Part shown: one piece after another, positions 1-9,173 of the stretch
Position numbering within the stretch: the stretch's first letter is position 1
Layout: each line of letters starts with the position of its first letter
From: an uncultured Bacteroidales bacterium
GTDB taxonomy: Bacteria; Bacteroidota; Bacteroidia; Bacteroidales; Paludibacteraceae
NCBI GenBank assembly: GCA_944321895.1
Contig: CALUNA010000012.1
Span: 1-64,000, forward strand
Direction of reading: 5' to 3'
DNA: 64,000 nucleotides
The notes under the pieces: model-generated
Seen by the model: only the letters and a program-made list of their open reading frames with translations
Databases searched by the model: none
What the model was told of the DNA's origin: nothing
Translations under genes and position numbers: made by a program

Positions 1-46
1 TTGGCGCTGGCCGTTCCCCGACCGATGAGTTTTATAGAGAAAAATA

Positions 47-3000
47 ATGCGTGACACAGTTTATTTTACACTACCCATTGGCCGTAACCGTAAAGGATTG
101 CGCGAAATTGCGGCAAATCCTATCGATCAATCCATTATTCATGGAGCCTTGGCTTTTTACTATTCCAAAAATGTTCCCGACTATCGTCTTACTTTTATCG
201 CAAAACAAACTTCATTCAACGAGGCCGGTGAACTGATAAAAACTGAAACGGCACCTAAAAGATACACATTCCTTTTGGGTGAAAACGAACCGTGCAGGAC
301 TGCCGCAGAACGTCTGTTTGAACTGATTTCAAAAAAGAAAACCAGTTCTATTAAATTAGCAGATGTAATTGATGCTTTCTCTGTTGAGCGTCTGAACAAG
401 GAGTTCTTTGCCGGATATAAGGCTCAATATACCAAGTTCCTTCAATACCTTTCCGATAACAAACAGAATCGTGACTATGTCAAGAAACTGCTTGGACGTT
501 TGGTATTTTTGCAGTTCCTGCAGAAAAAAGGCTGGATGGGTGTTCCTGCCTCACGTCCTGATTGGAGTGGTGGGGATAAAAATTATCTCAGCCATTTGAT
601 TGAACATTACAAAGGGAATAACCGTCTGTTAAGTGATGTCCTCGAACCTTTGTTTTTTAATACACTGAATGAAAAACGCGAAGGAGATATAGCTGATGCC
701 AGATTGGGTGAAAATATCAGGATTCCATACCTCAACGGCGGCTTGTTCGAGAAGGACAATATTGACCAACTGGATATGGATTTTCCATATTCCTATTTCA
801 GGGAACTGATGGATTTCTTTGCCATGTACAATTTCACCATTGACGAAAACGACCCTGACGATAGCGAGGTAGGTATCGATCCCGAAATGCTGGGCCATAT
901 CTTTGAGAATCTTTTGGAGGACAACAAGGATAAAGGCGCATTCTACACTCCAAAGGAAATTGTACAGTATATGTGCCGCCAAAGTATCATTCAGTATCTG
1001 AAAACTCACGAACCTGATGAACAATATGTCGAACCGATAGAGCAATTGATAAATAATGGGATAGTCCATCCTGTACTCCAGAGCAAGGGTGTGGCATCTC
1101 GATTTATGCAACTGCTCAAAGATGTAAAAGTATGCGACCCGGCGATTGGTTCCGGTGCATTTCCCATGGGCATTCTTTATGTGTTGTATCATGCTATCCA
1201 CCATTTGCAATCACATGCAGAACCTCACGGTAACTTTGATTCTACTCAAACCAAACGGGATATTATTCAGAACAACATATTTGGAGTTGATATAGAGCAG
1301 GGAGCTGTTGATATTGCTCGCTTACGCTTTTGGCTGGCATTGGTTGTTGATGCCGATGAACCTCAACCACTTCCCAACTTGGATTATAAGATTACCTGTG
1401 GAAACTCACAGATATGTAGGTATTCATTAAACACTCCTATATCTGATGTATTTGTAGAATATAATAGAATAGGAAAAGAGAAAGCAAAAAAAGAGAATAG
1501 GGTGTGGAATGATTTTACATTGGAAAGTTATAAAAAGCTTGTTGTTGGTTACACAGAAGAACATTATGATAAAACTGGATTAAAAACTAAAATCAATGAA
1601 ATAAAAAGCTGTTTCACAACGACCTTAGCAAAAGGGGATATAAAGAAAAGGCAATCGGCAGAAAAAAAAGTATATGATTATGAAGCGATACCTTTATTTG
1701 GAGAACCATTAGCAAAAGAAGATCCAGTTGGTTACTCTAAAGCAAAGAGTGAACTAAAAAAATTGGTAGAAAAAGAAAAGGAAATATTGAACAATAAGAA
1801 GTACAAAGATTCTTTCGAATGGCGTTTTGAATATCCTCAGTTATTAGATGAGAACGGAGATTTTATGGGATTTGATATAATTATTGCAAATCCTCCATAC
1901 ATAAAAGAGGGACGTATGTCAAAAACATTCTTTGAACCATATAAAGATTCTCCATATTATAAAGGGAAAATGGATATATGGTATCTTTTTGCTTGTAACG
2001 GATTAGACCTTCTGAACAGTAATGGTATTTTATGTTTTATTGCGACCAACAACTGGGTTACCAGTTATGGAGCCAGTAAGTTGAGAGATAAGGTTATCAA
2101 AGAAACAAGAATTTGTAATATTGTTGATTTTGGAGCAGTAATGATGTTTGAAAGTGCAAGTATTCAAACCATGATTATGATGTTTCAGAAAGATAAAAAA
2201 TCGGATGATTATTCTTTTGACTATCGAAAACTGACAGCATATAAAGCTACAGAAAAAGAGGCTATTGCTATTTTGAGTAAGACTGCTAATGATGCTGAGT
2301 ATTATACACCAATTATTAGAAGAGTAAATTTTTATGGTAAGAATATCACGTTCAGTAAAAGTGATGAAATATTAGATAAAATTTGCAGTGTAAAGGATAG
2401 CGTTTTTTTATCAGAAAATGAATTAACAAATGGAATACATCCACATTTCGATTTTGTCAATAAGAAATTATCAGAAAAATACGGTCTTCCCATCGGCAAA
2501 GGCATATTTGGATTATCAATGTCTGAAATTAATGCTTTACAACTCACTGAGTCTGAATTAAAACTTATTAAGCCATATTATAATTCATCAGATAACGTAA
2601 GTCGATATATAGTTAGAGCAACAGATTTAAGTATAATTTATACAACCTCTGTGTTTAAGAATCCACATAGTATGGATCCTTACCCTCATCTAAAAGCTCA
2701 TTTAGATCAATTTAAAGATGTTATTACATCTGATAATAAACCATATGGACTTCATAGAGCAAGAGTTGAATCATTCTTTGTCGGTGAAAAAATAGTAGCC
2801 TTAAGAAAGTGTGCAGGTAAGCCTATTTTTGCATATGCTAATGGCGAAAATTACATGTCTGCAACTTTCTACATAATAAAAACCAATAGAGTTAATATGA
2901 AGTACTTAACAGGATTATTAAATTCCAAATTAATTGAGTTTTGGCTTAAAAATAAAGGAAAAATGCAGGGCGCAAATTATCAGTTAGATAAAGAACCTCT

Positions 3001-3391
3001 ACAACAAATCCCTATAGCAGTACCATCTGCTAAAATGCAAGAAGCTATCATTAGAATTGTTGATTATATATTAATAATCAAATCTTTACCATCAAATATC
3101 ATCATTGATCAATATGTTGATAATGACGTAATAACTCGCCAATTTGAGAAAGTTATAGATGCATTGGTGTATGAAATATATTTTCATGATGATTTTATAA
3201 AAGCTGATATATCTTTTACAGATTCTGTACTTCGTGATTTTAAATCTATAGATATGAATAGAAATAGTTCCATACAAATCATACAAGATGCATTCGCAAA
3301 ACTTAGAAGTATAGATAATGATATACGCAATAATTTAAAATATATGTCTGTGAAATTAGAATCTTTGTTGGCACCTATCATCAACATTTAA
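47..3391 (+). CDS. Eco57I-type N6-adenine DNA methyltransferase (restriction-modification), N-terminally short
   Basis: A 1114-residue protein of the Eco57I/type IIG class, which transfers methyl from S-adenosylmethionine to adenine N6 and often carries its own nuclease domain. Motif I is seen as VCDPAIGSGAFPMG (about residue 363) and the catalytic motif IV as NPPY (about 616); a specificity region follows. The first residues align in my memory with the interior of the family's N-terminal domain (pattern RNRKGLREIAAN), and in-frame stops lie just upstream at 26 and 35, so about 80-110 residues appear to be missing. A frameshift near the ATG or a natural short form are both possible. It is followed after 11 bases by a cut-down ATPase of the type that normally partners such enzymes. 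Confidence 0.85.
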   Translation: MRDTVYFTLPIGRNRKGLREIAANPIDQSIIHGALAFYYSKNVPDYRLTFIAKQTSFNEAGELIKTETAPKRYTFLLGENEPCRTAAERLFELISKKKTSSIKLADVIDAFSVERLNKEFFAGYKAQYTKFLQYLSDNKQNRDYVKKLLGRLVFLQFLQKKGWMGVPASRPDWSGGDKNYLSHLIEHYKGNNRLLSDVLEPLFFNTLNEKREGDIADARLGENIRIPYLNGGLFEKDNIDQLDMDFPYSYFRELMDFFAMYNFTIDENDPDDSEVGIDPEMLGHIFENLLEDNKDKGAFYTPKEIVQYMCRQSIIQYLKTHEPDEQYVEPIEQLINNGIVHPVLQSKGVASRFMQLLKDVKVCDPAIGSGAFPMGILYVLYHAIHHLQSHAEPHGNFDSTQTKRDIIQNNIFGVDIEQGAVDIARLRFWLALVVDADEPQPLPNLDYKITCGNSQICRYSLNTPISDVFVEYNRIGKEKAKKENRVWNDFTLESYKKLVVGYTEEHYDKTGLKTKINEIKSCFTTTLAKGDIKKRQSAEKKVYDYEAIPLFGEPLAKEDPVGYSKAKSELKKLVEKEKEILNNKKYKDSFEWRFEYPQLLDENGDFMGFDIIIANPPYIKEGRMSKTFFEPYKDSPYYKGKMDIWYLFACNGLDLLNSNGILCFIATNNWVTSYGASKLRDKVIKETRICNIVDFGAVMMFESASIQTMIMMFQKDKKSDDYSFDYRKLTAYKATEKEAIAILSKTANDAEYYTPIIRRVNFYGKNITFSKSDEILDKICSVKDSVFLSENELTNGIHPHFDFVNKKLSEKYGLPIGKGIFGLSMSEINALQLTESELKLIKPYYNSSDNVSRYIVRATDLSIIYTTSVFKNPHSMDPYPHLKAHLDQFKDVITSDNKPYGLHRARVESFFVGEKIVALRKCAGKPIFAYANGENYMSATFYIIKTNRVNMKYLTGLLNSKLIEFWLKNKGKMQGANYQLDKEPLQQIPIAVPSAKMQEAIIRIVDYILIIKSLPSNIIIDQYVDNDVITRQFEKVIDALVYEIYFHDDFIKADISFTDSVLRDFKSIDMNRNSSIQIIQDAFAKLRSIDNDIRNNLKYMSVKLESLLAPIINI

Positions 3392-3402
3392 GCATAGGAA
3401 TT

Positions 3403-3636
3403 ATGTATAAAATCAAAAATTTAAAACTACATAATTTTAAGTTCTTCTTTGGGGAACAAAACCTAAGGTTAGATAAGAAACACACTCTTATCTATGGAGA
3501 AAATGGTAGTGGTAAAAGTTCTCTGTTCTGGGGAATATATACTCTTTTAGAAGCATCTTTCAAGCAACCGATAGAAACAGACAAATACTTTCAGCCTTTC
3601 GGTACCAATGATAATGGAGTGTATATTTTGTCATAA
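3403..3636 (+). pseudogene. truncated AAA/SMC-like ATPase, Walker A only
   Basis: The 77 residues begin like RecF/SMC-type ATPases (MYKIKNLKLHNFKFFFG) and carry a perfect Walker A, GENGSGKSS, near residue 34. There is no signature motif, Walker B or coiled coil, whereas whole members run to several hundred residues. The reading ends in YFQPFGTNDNG, where similarity to the family stops and the HNH gene begins in another frame at 3608. I read this as the 5' stump of the methyltransferase's partner ATPase, cut off by a recombination joint close to 3597-3608. A functional 77-residue ATPase is very unlikely. Confidence 0.75.
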
Positions 3637-4507
3637 AGATAGTTCTACATCAAAAAGCATAGAACATATAATTCCTGAATCATTGGGCAATAAGGATTAT
3701 TTTTTGCCCGCTGGATATGTTTGTGATGAATGTAATCATTATTTTGCTATCAAAGTTGAAAAAGAACTACTGTCGCAACCTTATTTTGTTTCTATGCGAT
3801 CCAGAAATGAAATTTTAACAAAGAAAGGGAAATTTGTTAGAGAAAAGATGATATTCCCAAGTGCGTTAAAGAGTTGCGAAGTTGAAATGAGAACAACAAG
3901 AAACGGATTAATGGCAGCGTTTAATGATACAGAACTTTATGAATTAATAAAGGCAGGTAAAATAAGAACAATGATAAGTTCATATATTCCAGAACCAGAA
4001 TGCCCAAATACTATTATGTCTCGGTTTCTTGCTAAATGCGCTTATGAATATTTTTTGTATATAATGGGCAAAGATAAATATAATTTGTGTGTCCAGGAAC
4101 TATTAGGGAGTAAAATTGATACATTAAAAGATTTACGAGAGTACGCTCGATATGGTAAGGGTAAAGATTGGCAATACAACCAACGTCGAATATATTCAGA
4201 AGGAGATTGTTTCATTAATCAAAGTGAGAACATTCACTATGAGATACTACATGAGATGAAATTTCTAACCGCAGAATACAAACGCTATCCCAATGGTAAG
4301 GTTGAAGCAGAAATATATTTTATAATATGCATAGCCGGGATAGAGTACGCTATTTGTATATCAGATTCTGATATTTCTGGATATCAAAAATGGTTGGAGA
4401 AACATAATGGTATTTCTCCATTGACTGATGAAACAGAAACATTGATTTTTAGTTTATCCAATGTGAATTCCATATTGATAAAAAAAGATGACGATAGAAT
4501 TTATTGA
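3608..4507 (+). CDS. HNH endonuclease family protein
   Basis: A 299-residue protein (297 if the second ATG at 3614 is used) with a zinc-knuckle HNH core at the extreme N-terminus: CIFC, then EHIIPESLGN with the catalytic-type His, then CDECN completing the second Cys pair, all within about the first 45 residues. The remaining 250 residues are not recognised. The start overlaps the ATPase stump by 29 bases, and its end overlaps the next gene by 20 bases in another frame, so it is translationally coupled to the GNAT/PIN gene. Likely a DNA- or RNA-cutting member of a mobile conflict cassette; the target is unknown. Confidence 0.75.
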   Translation: MIMECIFCHKDSSTSKSIEHIIPESLGNKDYFLPAGYVCDECNHYFAIKVEKELLSQPYFVSMRSRNEILTKKGKFVREKMIFPSALKSCEVEMRTTRNGLMAAFNDTELYELIKAGKIRTMISSYIPEPECPNTIMSRFLAKCAYEYFLYIMGKDKYNLCVQELLGSKIDTLKDLREYARYGKGKDWQYNQRRIYSEGDCFINQSENIHYEILHEMKFLTAEYKRYPNGKVEAEIYFIICIAGIEYAICISDSDISGYQKWLEKHNGISPLTDETETLIFSLSNVNSILIKKDDDRIY

Positions 4508-6536
4508 TCATAAAAATAAGTTTTTCACCGATGTAAAGACGTTAGGAAGAAGAAACTCTGCCACATTAGGTTTTATGCCAGATGGTGGTTTTGAAGACTA
4601 TGCCAAGAACAAATGTATAATTGTTGCTCATGATGGTAAGACATTAGTAGGATATTTGATGTTTCGAATAGCCTTTCGGTTATCACGAGTTAGTATTGTA
4701 CATCTGTGTGTTAGTGATAATTATAGAGGTAAAAATATTTCTACATCATTATTTAAAGCATTAAAAGAGAAATATGAAAAAAAATACCGAGGAATTTCAC
4801 TTAACTGTCGAACAGATTTTACATTTGCGTCTAACATATGGAGAAAATTAGGATTTATTCCTTTAGGTAGAGTAAGAAGTAGAAGCTATGATGAGCATTA
4901 TCTAAATATATGGTGGTATGATTTTAATCAGCCAAACTTATTTTCATTATCTACGAACTCAAAGGTTAAAGCTTTGTTGGACATGAACATCATTGTAAAG
5001 TTACGCGATGCTGCATATTTTGAAGCAACAAGTTCGCTTGAAGATCCTCGTGTCTTGTTAGCAGATTGGCTTATTGACGAGACAGAACTATGTTTTGCCC
5101 CAGAGGCTTACAATGAAATAGACAGAGATGAGAATTTGCAGCGTGCAGCTAAGACACGAAATTTCCTTACGTCCTTGTCTCAATTACAGGTTGATATTGA
5201 GCAGCAGAAAAAAGTTGTAAGTGAATTGGAAAGCATTATTTGTGGAACATCAGAGAATGATATTTCTGATAGAAAGCAAATTGCCTCGTGTATTGTATCA
5301 CATACTCCTTATTTTATTACTTATGACGAGGGCTTGCTTAATAAGAAAGTCCAAATAGAGGAGAAGTATCCAATACAAATCTATAATCCACAAGAGTTTA
5401 TCATACAGATAGACCAACTTCTACACGGAGAAGAGTATTTGCCTAATCAATTGAGAGGTGTGTATTCGGATTCTATTGCGAAATTAAATTCTCAGGAGCT
5501 ATCTTCATGTGTTGATAAATTTTGGATGCAGAAAATGGGCGAAGATAAGCAAGCCATTAGTACAACTATATACAATATAATCAATGCAAAGGGAGGAACT
5601 TTGTATGTTCTAAAGCGATATGGGGAAGTAATTGCATTTTATGGTATTATTGAAAAACAAGACTCAACCGATATTGAACTGCTACGCATTTCAGCAAAAG
5701 ATATTTGTGGTGCAATATTTTTTAAACTTATTTCGGAAATTCTCCAAGCAACATTGAAGAGTAATAAGTCACAGATAGTATTAAAAGAAAGGTATATCAC
5801 AGAGGAACAAAAAGAAATACTCGGTAACTTCGGATTTATCGGACAATATGATTATTATATAAAATATGTATTCAACAAAATTGTAGCAAAAGGAGACATA
5901 TCTCAAATTACTCAGAAGATATATCCAGAAGTAACTATCAACCTTAGTGATAGGGTTTTATTTGAAGTAGAAAGAAAACTATTCCCTCTAAAAATTAAAG
6001 GGCTCAATATTCCTACATATATTATTCCGATACAGCCATATTGGGCAGGTCAGCTATTTGACACTGCTATTGCAAGTGAAGATTTATTTGGGGCAAATCC
6101 AGCAAAATTATGGAGTTTTGAAAATGTATATTACAGGCATACGAAACCCATAAAGGAAAGGTTCCCCGCACGGGTGTTATGGTATGCAAGTGGAGGAGAT
6201 AAATATTGTTCTCATGCAAAATCAATAATCGCTTCTTCATGTTTGACAGATGTAATGACAGGAAATCCTAAGACATTATTCCGTGTGAATAAGCGTTTTG
6301 GAATTTATGAGTGGAAAGATATTTCAAAATTATGTAATGGAAATATAAACGCAAAGATTAGAGCTTTAAAATTTGGTCATACGGAAATTTTTGACTATCC
6401 TGTGAGTTATAACAAAATCCAAGAAATTTTGGTTTCTAATGGAAGGAAAAGAAATACTTTCGCTTCTCCTGTAGAAATCAATGATTTAATATTTTTCCAA
6501 ATATATCAGTTGGGCAAATGGAAAAAACAAAAATAA
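4488..6536 (+). CDS. multidomain GNAT-PIN-(GNAT-like)-ASCH/PUA-like protein
   Basis: The 682-residue protein seems to hold four modules. Residues about 1-150 look like a GNAT acetyltransferase (VSIVHLCVSDNYRGKNISTS is the acetyl-CoA loop strand-turn; then W.KLGF). Residues about 158-310 resemble a PIN ribonuclease (LLDMNIIVKLRD opening strand with Asp, later YDEG acid). A second GNAT-like stretch covers about 330-470 (IAFYGIIE...ILGNFGFIGQ). The last about 150 residues (ARVLWYASGG...SPVEINDLIFF) look like a PUA/ASCH RNA-binding fold. GNAT-PIN fusions are a known family; the longer four-part build is inferred. It overlaps HNH before it and the separate ASCH gene after it, suggesting one operon acting on RNA or tRNA. 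Confidence 0.7.
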   Translation: MTIEFIDHKNKFFTDVKTLGRRNSATLGFMPDGGFEDYAKNKCIIVAHDGKTLVGYLMFRIAFRLSRVSIVHLCVSDNYRGKNISTSLFKALKEKYEKKYRGISLNCRTDFTFASNIWRKLGFIPLGRVRSRSYDEHYLNIWWYDFNQPNLFSLSTNSKVKALLDMNIIVKLRDAAYFEATSSLEDPRVLLADWLIDETELCFAPEAYNEIDRDENLQRAAKTRNFLTSLSQLQVDIEQQKKVVSELESIICGTSENDISDRKQIASCIVSHTPYFITYDEGLLNKKVQIEEKYPIQIYNPQEFIIQIDQLLHGEEYLPNQLRGVYSDSIAKLNSQELSSCVDKFWMQKMGEDKQAISTTIYNIINAKGGTLYVLKRYGEVIAFYGIIEKQDSTDIELLRISAKDICGAIFFKLISEILQATLKSNKSQIVLKERYITEEQKEILGNFGFIGQYDYYIKYVFNKIVAKGDISQITQKIYPEVTINLSDRVLFEVERKLFPLKIKGLNIPTYIIPIQPYWAGQLFDTAIASEDLFGANPAKLWSFENVYYRHTKPIKERFPARVLWYASGGDKYCSHAKSIIASSCLTDVMTGNPKTLFRVNKRFGIYEWKDISKLCNGNINAKIRALKFGHTEIFDYPVSYNKIQEILVSNGRKRNTFASPVEINDLIFFQIYQLGKWKKQK

Positions 6537-6982
6537 CACATAAATATTTGTTTATAGCAGTTAAACCAGAATATGCAACTAAATTAATTTCAGGTCAAAA
6601 GGATATTGAACTGAGAAAAATGAGACCACATATTCAACAAGGGGACTATGTTATTATATATGCGTCAGCTCCAGTAAAAGCAATAATAGGATTCGGAAAA
6701 GTAAAAAACATCATTGAATGTACTCCTAATGAGATGTGGACAAAATATTCAATGCGTTTAGGTCTAATGCAACAAGATTTCTATTTATATTATGCTAATC
6801 ATAAAAAGTCAATTGGGATTGAATTTGATATAATCAAACCAATAACACCTATTGAATTAAAAGAACTAAAAAAAGTTGATTCTAATTTTCATCCTCCACA
6901 GATTTATAGGTATGTAACAAATGAGGAGATAGAGGTCGTACTGTCACAGAAAATTAAAATAAATGATAATACAGACAGGTAA
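6518..6982 (+). CDS. ASCH-domain protein (PUA-like fold)
   Basis: A 154-residue protein starting inside the last 19 bases of the GNAT/PIN gene. The ASCH signature is at the N-terminus: strand LFIAVKPEYATKLISGQKD followed by IELRKMRP, then the basic-pocket strand GDYVIIYASAP. ASCH domains are PUA-like folds predicted to bind RNA or modified bases (Iyer, Burroughs and Aravind, 2006). Because the neighbour also ends in a PUA/ASCH-like domain, the pair may bind the same nucleic-acid target. It has no obvious catalytic site of its own beyond the ASCH pocket. Confidence 0.8.
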   Translation: MEKTKITHKYLFIAVKPEYATKLISGQKDIELRKMRPHIQQGDYVIIYASAPVKAIIGFGKVKNIIECTPNEMWTKYSMRLGLMQQDFYLYYANHKKSIGIEFDIIKPITPIELKELKKVDSNFHPPQIYRYVTNEEIEVVLSQKIKINDNTDR

Positions 6983-6985
6983 AAC

Positions 6986-7975
6986 ATGAACGAAGAAAAT
7001 AAAATAATTCTATATCAGGACGATAACGAAATAACTCGTGTATCGGTACGCTTTGCAGATGAAGACTTGTGGCTGACACAGAGCCAGTTGTCAGAAATAT
7101 ACCAAACGAGTAAATCCAATGTAAGCGAGCATATTAAGCATATATTCGAGGATGGAGAGCTTGATAAAAATGTGGTTGTTCGGAATTTCCGAATAACCAC
7201 TCAACACGGAGCAATAGAAGGGAAGACACAATCACGAGATGTTGCTCATTACAATCTCGATATGGTCATAGCTTTGGGATATCGTGTCCAGTCTCAAATA
7301 GCCACACGCTTCCGGCGTTGGGCGACACAACGTTTGCATGAATATATTCAGAAAGGTTTTGCGATGGATGATGAACGGCTGAAACAGGGAGGAACCCGTT
7401 ATTTCCGAGAATTATTGCAGCGTATCAGGGATATTCGCAGTAGTGAGCGAAATTTTTACCAGCAGGTTACCGACATATATGCTACAGCTACGGATTATGA
7501 TCCTCGTAGTGAAATGACTAAAACTTTTTTCGCCACCGTGCAAAACAAACTGCATTATGCGGTTCATGAGAATACAGCTGCTGAGGTAATATACAACCGT
7601 GTGGACAATGAAAAACCGTTTGTCGGAATGACTAATTTCAAAGGTAATTACGTAACCAAAGATGATGTAAAAATTGCGAAAAACTATTTATCGGAAATAG
7701 AACTGCAACGACTGAATCTGTTAGTTTCAGGATTTCTTGATTTTGCAGAATTCCAGGCATTGGAGATGAACCCTATGTCTATGAAGGACTGGATAGAAGC
7801 TCTTGACAATCAGATTATAGCTCACAAACGAAAAATCCTGATTGGCAAAGGCAATATTTCACATAAACAAGCCATAGAAAAAGCTGAAAATGAATTCGAG
7901 ATATACCGCAAGCGAGAAATGGATATGCTTGAAAGTGACTTTGACAAAGAGATTAAAAGATTAAACAAGAAATAA
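6986..7975 (+). CDS. RhuM family protein
   Basis: A 329-residue protein of the RhuM (virulence RhuM/Fic-associated) family: N-terminal IILYQDDNEITRVSVRF, winged-helix-like WLTQSQLSEIY, the SRDVAHYNLDMVIALGYRV core, and a charged helical C-terminus. Family members are common in defence islands and pathogenicity islands but have no settled biochemical role. It starts 3 bases after the ASCH gene, so it is the fourth gene of the HNH-GNAT/PIN-ASCH-RhuM series. A decayed homologue lies directly downstream in the same frame. Confidence 0.85.
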   Translation: MNEENKIILYQDDNEITRVSVRFADEDLWLTQSQLSEIYQTSKSNVSEHIKHIFEDGELDKNVVVRNFRITTQHGAIEGKTQSRDVAHYNLDMVIALGYRVQSQIATRFRRWATQRLHEYIQKGFAMDDERLKQGGTRYFRELLQRIRDIRSSERNFYQQVTDIYATATDYDPRSEMTKTFFATVQNKLHYAVHENTAAEVIYNRVDNEKPFVGMTNFKGNYVTKDDVKIAKNYLSEIELQRLNLLVSGFLDFAEFQALEMNPMSMKDWIEALDNQIIAHKRKILIGKGNISHKQAIEKAENEFEIYRKREMDMLESDFDKEIKRLNKK

Positions 7976-8251
7976 AGTAAGTTGCAAAAATATCGCCTTA
8001 CGGCAAAAGGTTTGGCTTTGAAAGAAGCCTTGAAGAAAGCAGATAATGACGAGGAGGACCGAAAAATAATCTTTTACCAGGACGATAACTAAATAACCTG
8101 CGTTTCAGTTTGCTTTGCTAACGAAGACTTATGGCTGACACGGAATCCACTGGCAGAGATATGCTGCGGTACAACAGTAAATGAATCAGCATGTAGCAAT
8201 ATCAATAAAGTTGGTGAATTTCTCACGCTGCACATGGATTCGTGGAAATAA
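7976..8251 (+). pseudogene. decayed second RhuM copy
   Basis: In the same frame as the RhuM stop, an open stretch encodes YRLTAKGLALKEALKKADN and then KIIFYQDDN, a stop codon at 8090, and ITCVSVCFANEDLWLTRNPL up to a stop at 8249-8251. The second part matches the start of the intact RhuM (IILYQDDNEITRVSVRFADEDLWLTQ) with a nonsense codon where Glu stands. It is therefore a 5' fragment of another RhuM gene, too short to function. The 224 bases from 8252 to the ABC gene start hold no other gene, only the promoter at 8394-8432. Confidence 0.75.
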
Positions 8252-8393
8252 CACGGTCAAGATAGCCGCTGGCCTTGCTTGTGTTCGGAAATCAGCAACT
8301 TGTAAATTGTTCCTTTCCCCTTATTTCCATTCTTTCCTTCTTTTCCCCAACGCTTCTTTTTCCTCTGTCCGTTAATTAATGTTTATTTAGTTC

Positions 8394-8432
8394 TTTGCAT
8401 TGCATAGTACTAAATAATTCTATATATCTTTG
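8394..8432 (+). promoter_or_regulatory. Bacteroidetes-type promoter for the efflux operon
   Basis: TATCTTTG at 8425-8432 fits the TAnnTTTG -7 consensus. The best -33 candidates are TTG at 8400-8402 (22 bases away) or TTTG at 8394-8397 (27 away, too far). It sits 43 bases upstream of the first gene of the efflux operon. Confidence 0.55.
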
Positions 8433-8474
8433 CACCGCAAAAGACAGAAAAGTTGCTTTATTCCTGATAGAGAT

Positions 8475-9146
8475 ATGATACGTTTACACAACATTCACAA
8501 GTCGTACAACCTGAACGGGGTCAATCCGCTGCATGTGCTGAAAGGCATTGACCTGCATGTGGAAAATGGTGATTTTGTTTCCATCATGGGCGCATCGGGT
8601 TCCGGCAAATCCACGTTGCTCAATATCCTCGGTATTCTGGACAATTACGATGAAGGCGAATATTATTTGGATGGCCGCCTGATAAAGAACCTGAACGAAA
8701 CGCAGGGCGCGCGTTACCGCAACGAACTGATTGGCTTCGTGTTCCAGTCGTTCAACCTGATTTCGTTCAAGACTGCTGTCGAGAATGTGGCGTTGCCGCT
8801 CTACTACAAGCATGTGAGCCGCCGCAAACGCAACCTGATAGCGATGGAATATCTGGACAAGATGGGCTTGAAGGATTGGGCGGACCATTTGCCGAACGAG
8901 ATGTCCGGCGGACAGAAACAGCGTGTGGCCATTGCGCGCGCCATTGTGTCGCAGCCCAAACTGTTGCTGGCCGACGAACCGACCGGTGCATTGGACAGCA
9001 AGACCTCCGAGGAAGTCATGGAAGTGTTCCGGCAGCTCAACGCGGAAGGCATAACGACCGTAATCGTGACGCATGACCCGACAGTCGCGGCTAAAACGCG
9101 CCGGATTATCCGCATCAAGGACGGACAGATAGAGCAGGATGTTTGA
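8475..9146 (+). CDS. MacB/LolD-type ABC transporter ATP-binding subunit
   Basis: A 223-residue ATPase that powers a tripartite or lipoprotein-type exporter at the inner membrane. It has every expected motif: Walker A GASGSGKST, Q-loop VFQSFN, signature MSGGQKQRVAIARA, Walker B LLLADEPTGALD and the H-loop IVTHD. The start MIRLHNIHKSY at 8475 gives the usual family length; an upstream in-frame ATG at 8430 overlaps the -7 box and is rejected. It leads an operon with two FtsX-like permeases, an HlyD-type adaptor and a TolC-like channel. Confidence 0.93.
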   Translation: MIRLHNIHKSYNLNGVNPLHVLKGIDLHVENGDFVSIMGASGSGKSTLLNILGILDNYDEGEYYLDGRLIKNLNETQGARYRNELIGFVFQSFNLISFKTAVENVALPLYYKHVSRRKRNLIAMEYLDKMGLKDWADHLPNEMSGGQKQRVAIARAIVSQPKLLLADEPTGALDSKTSEEVMEVFRQLNAEGITTVIVTHDPTVAAKTRRIIRIKDGQIEQDV

Positions 9147-9173
9147 TTGTCGGGTGTTTTTCAATAGGTGAAT

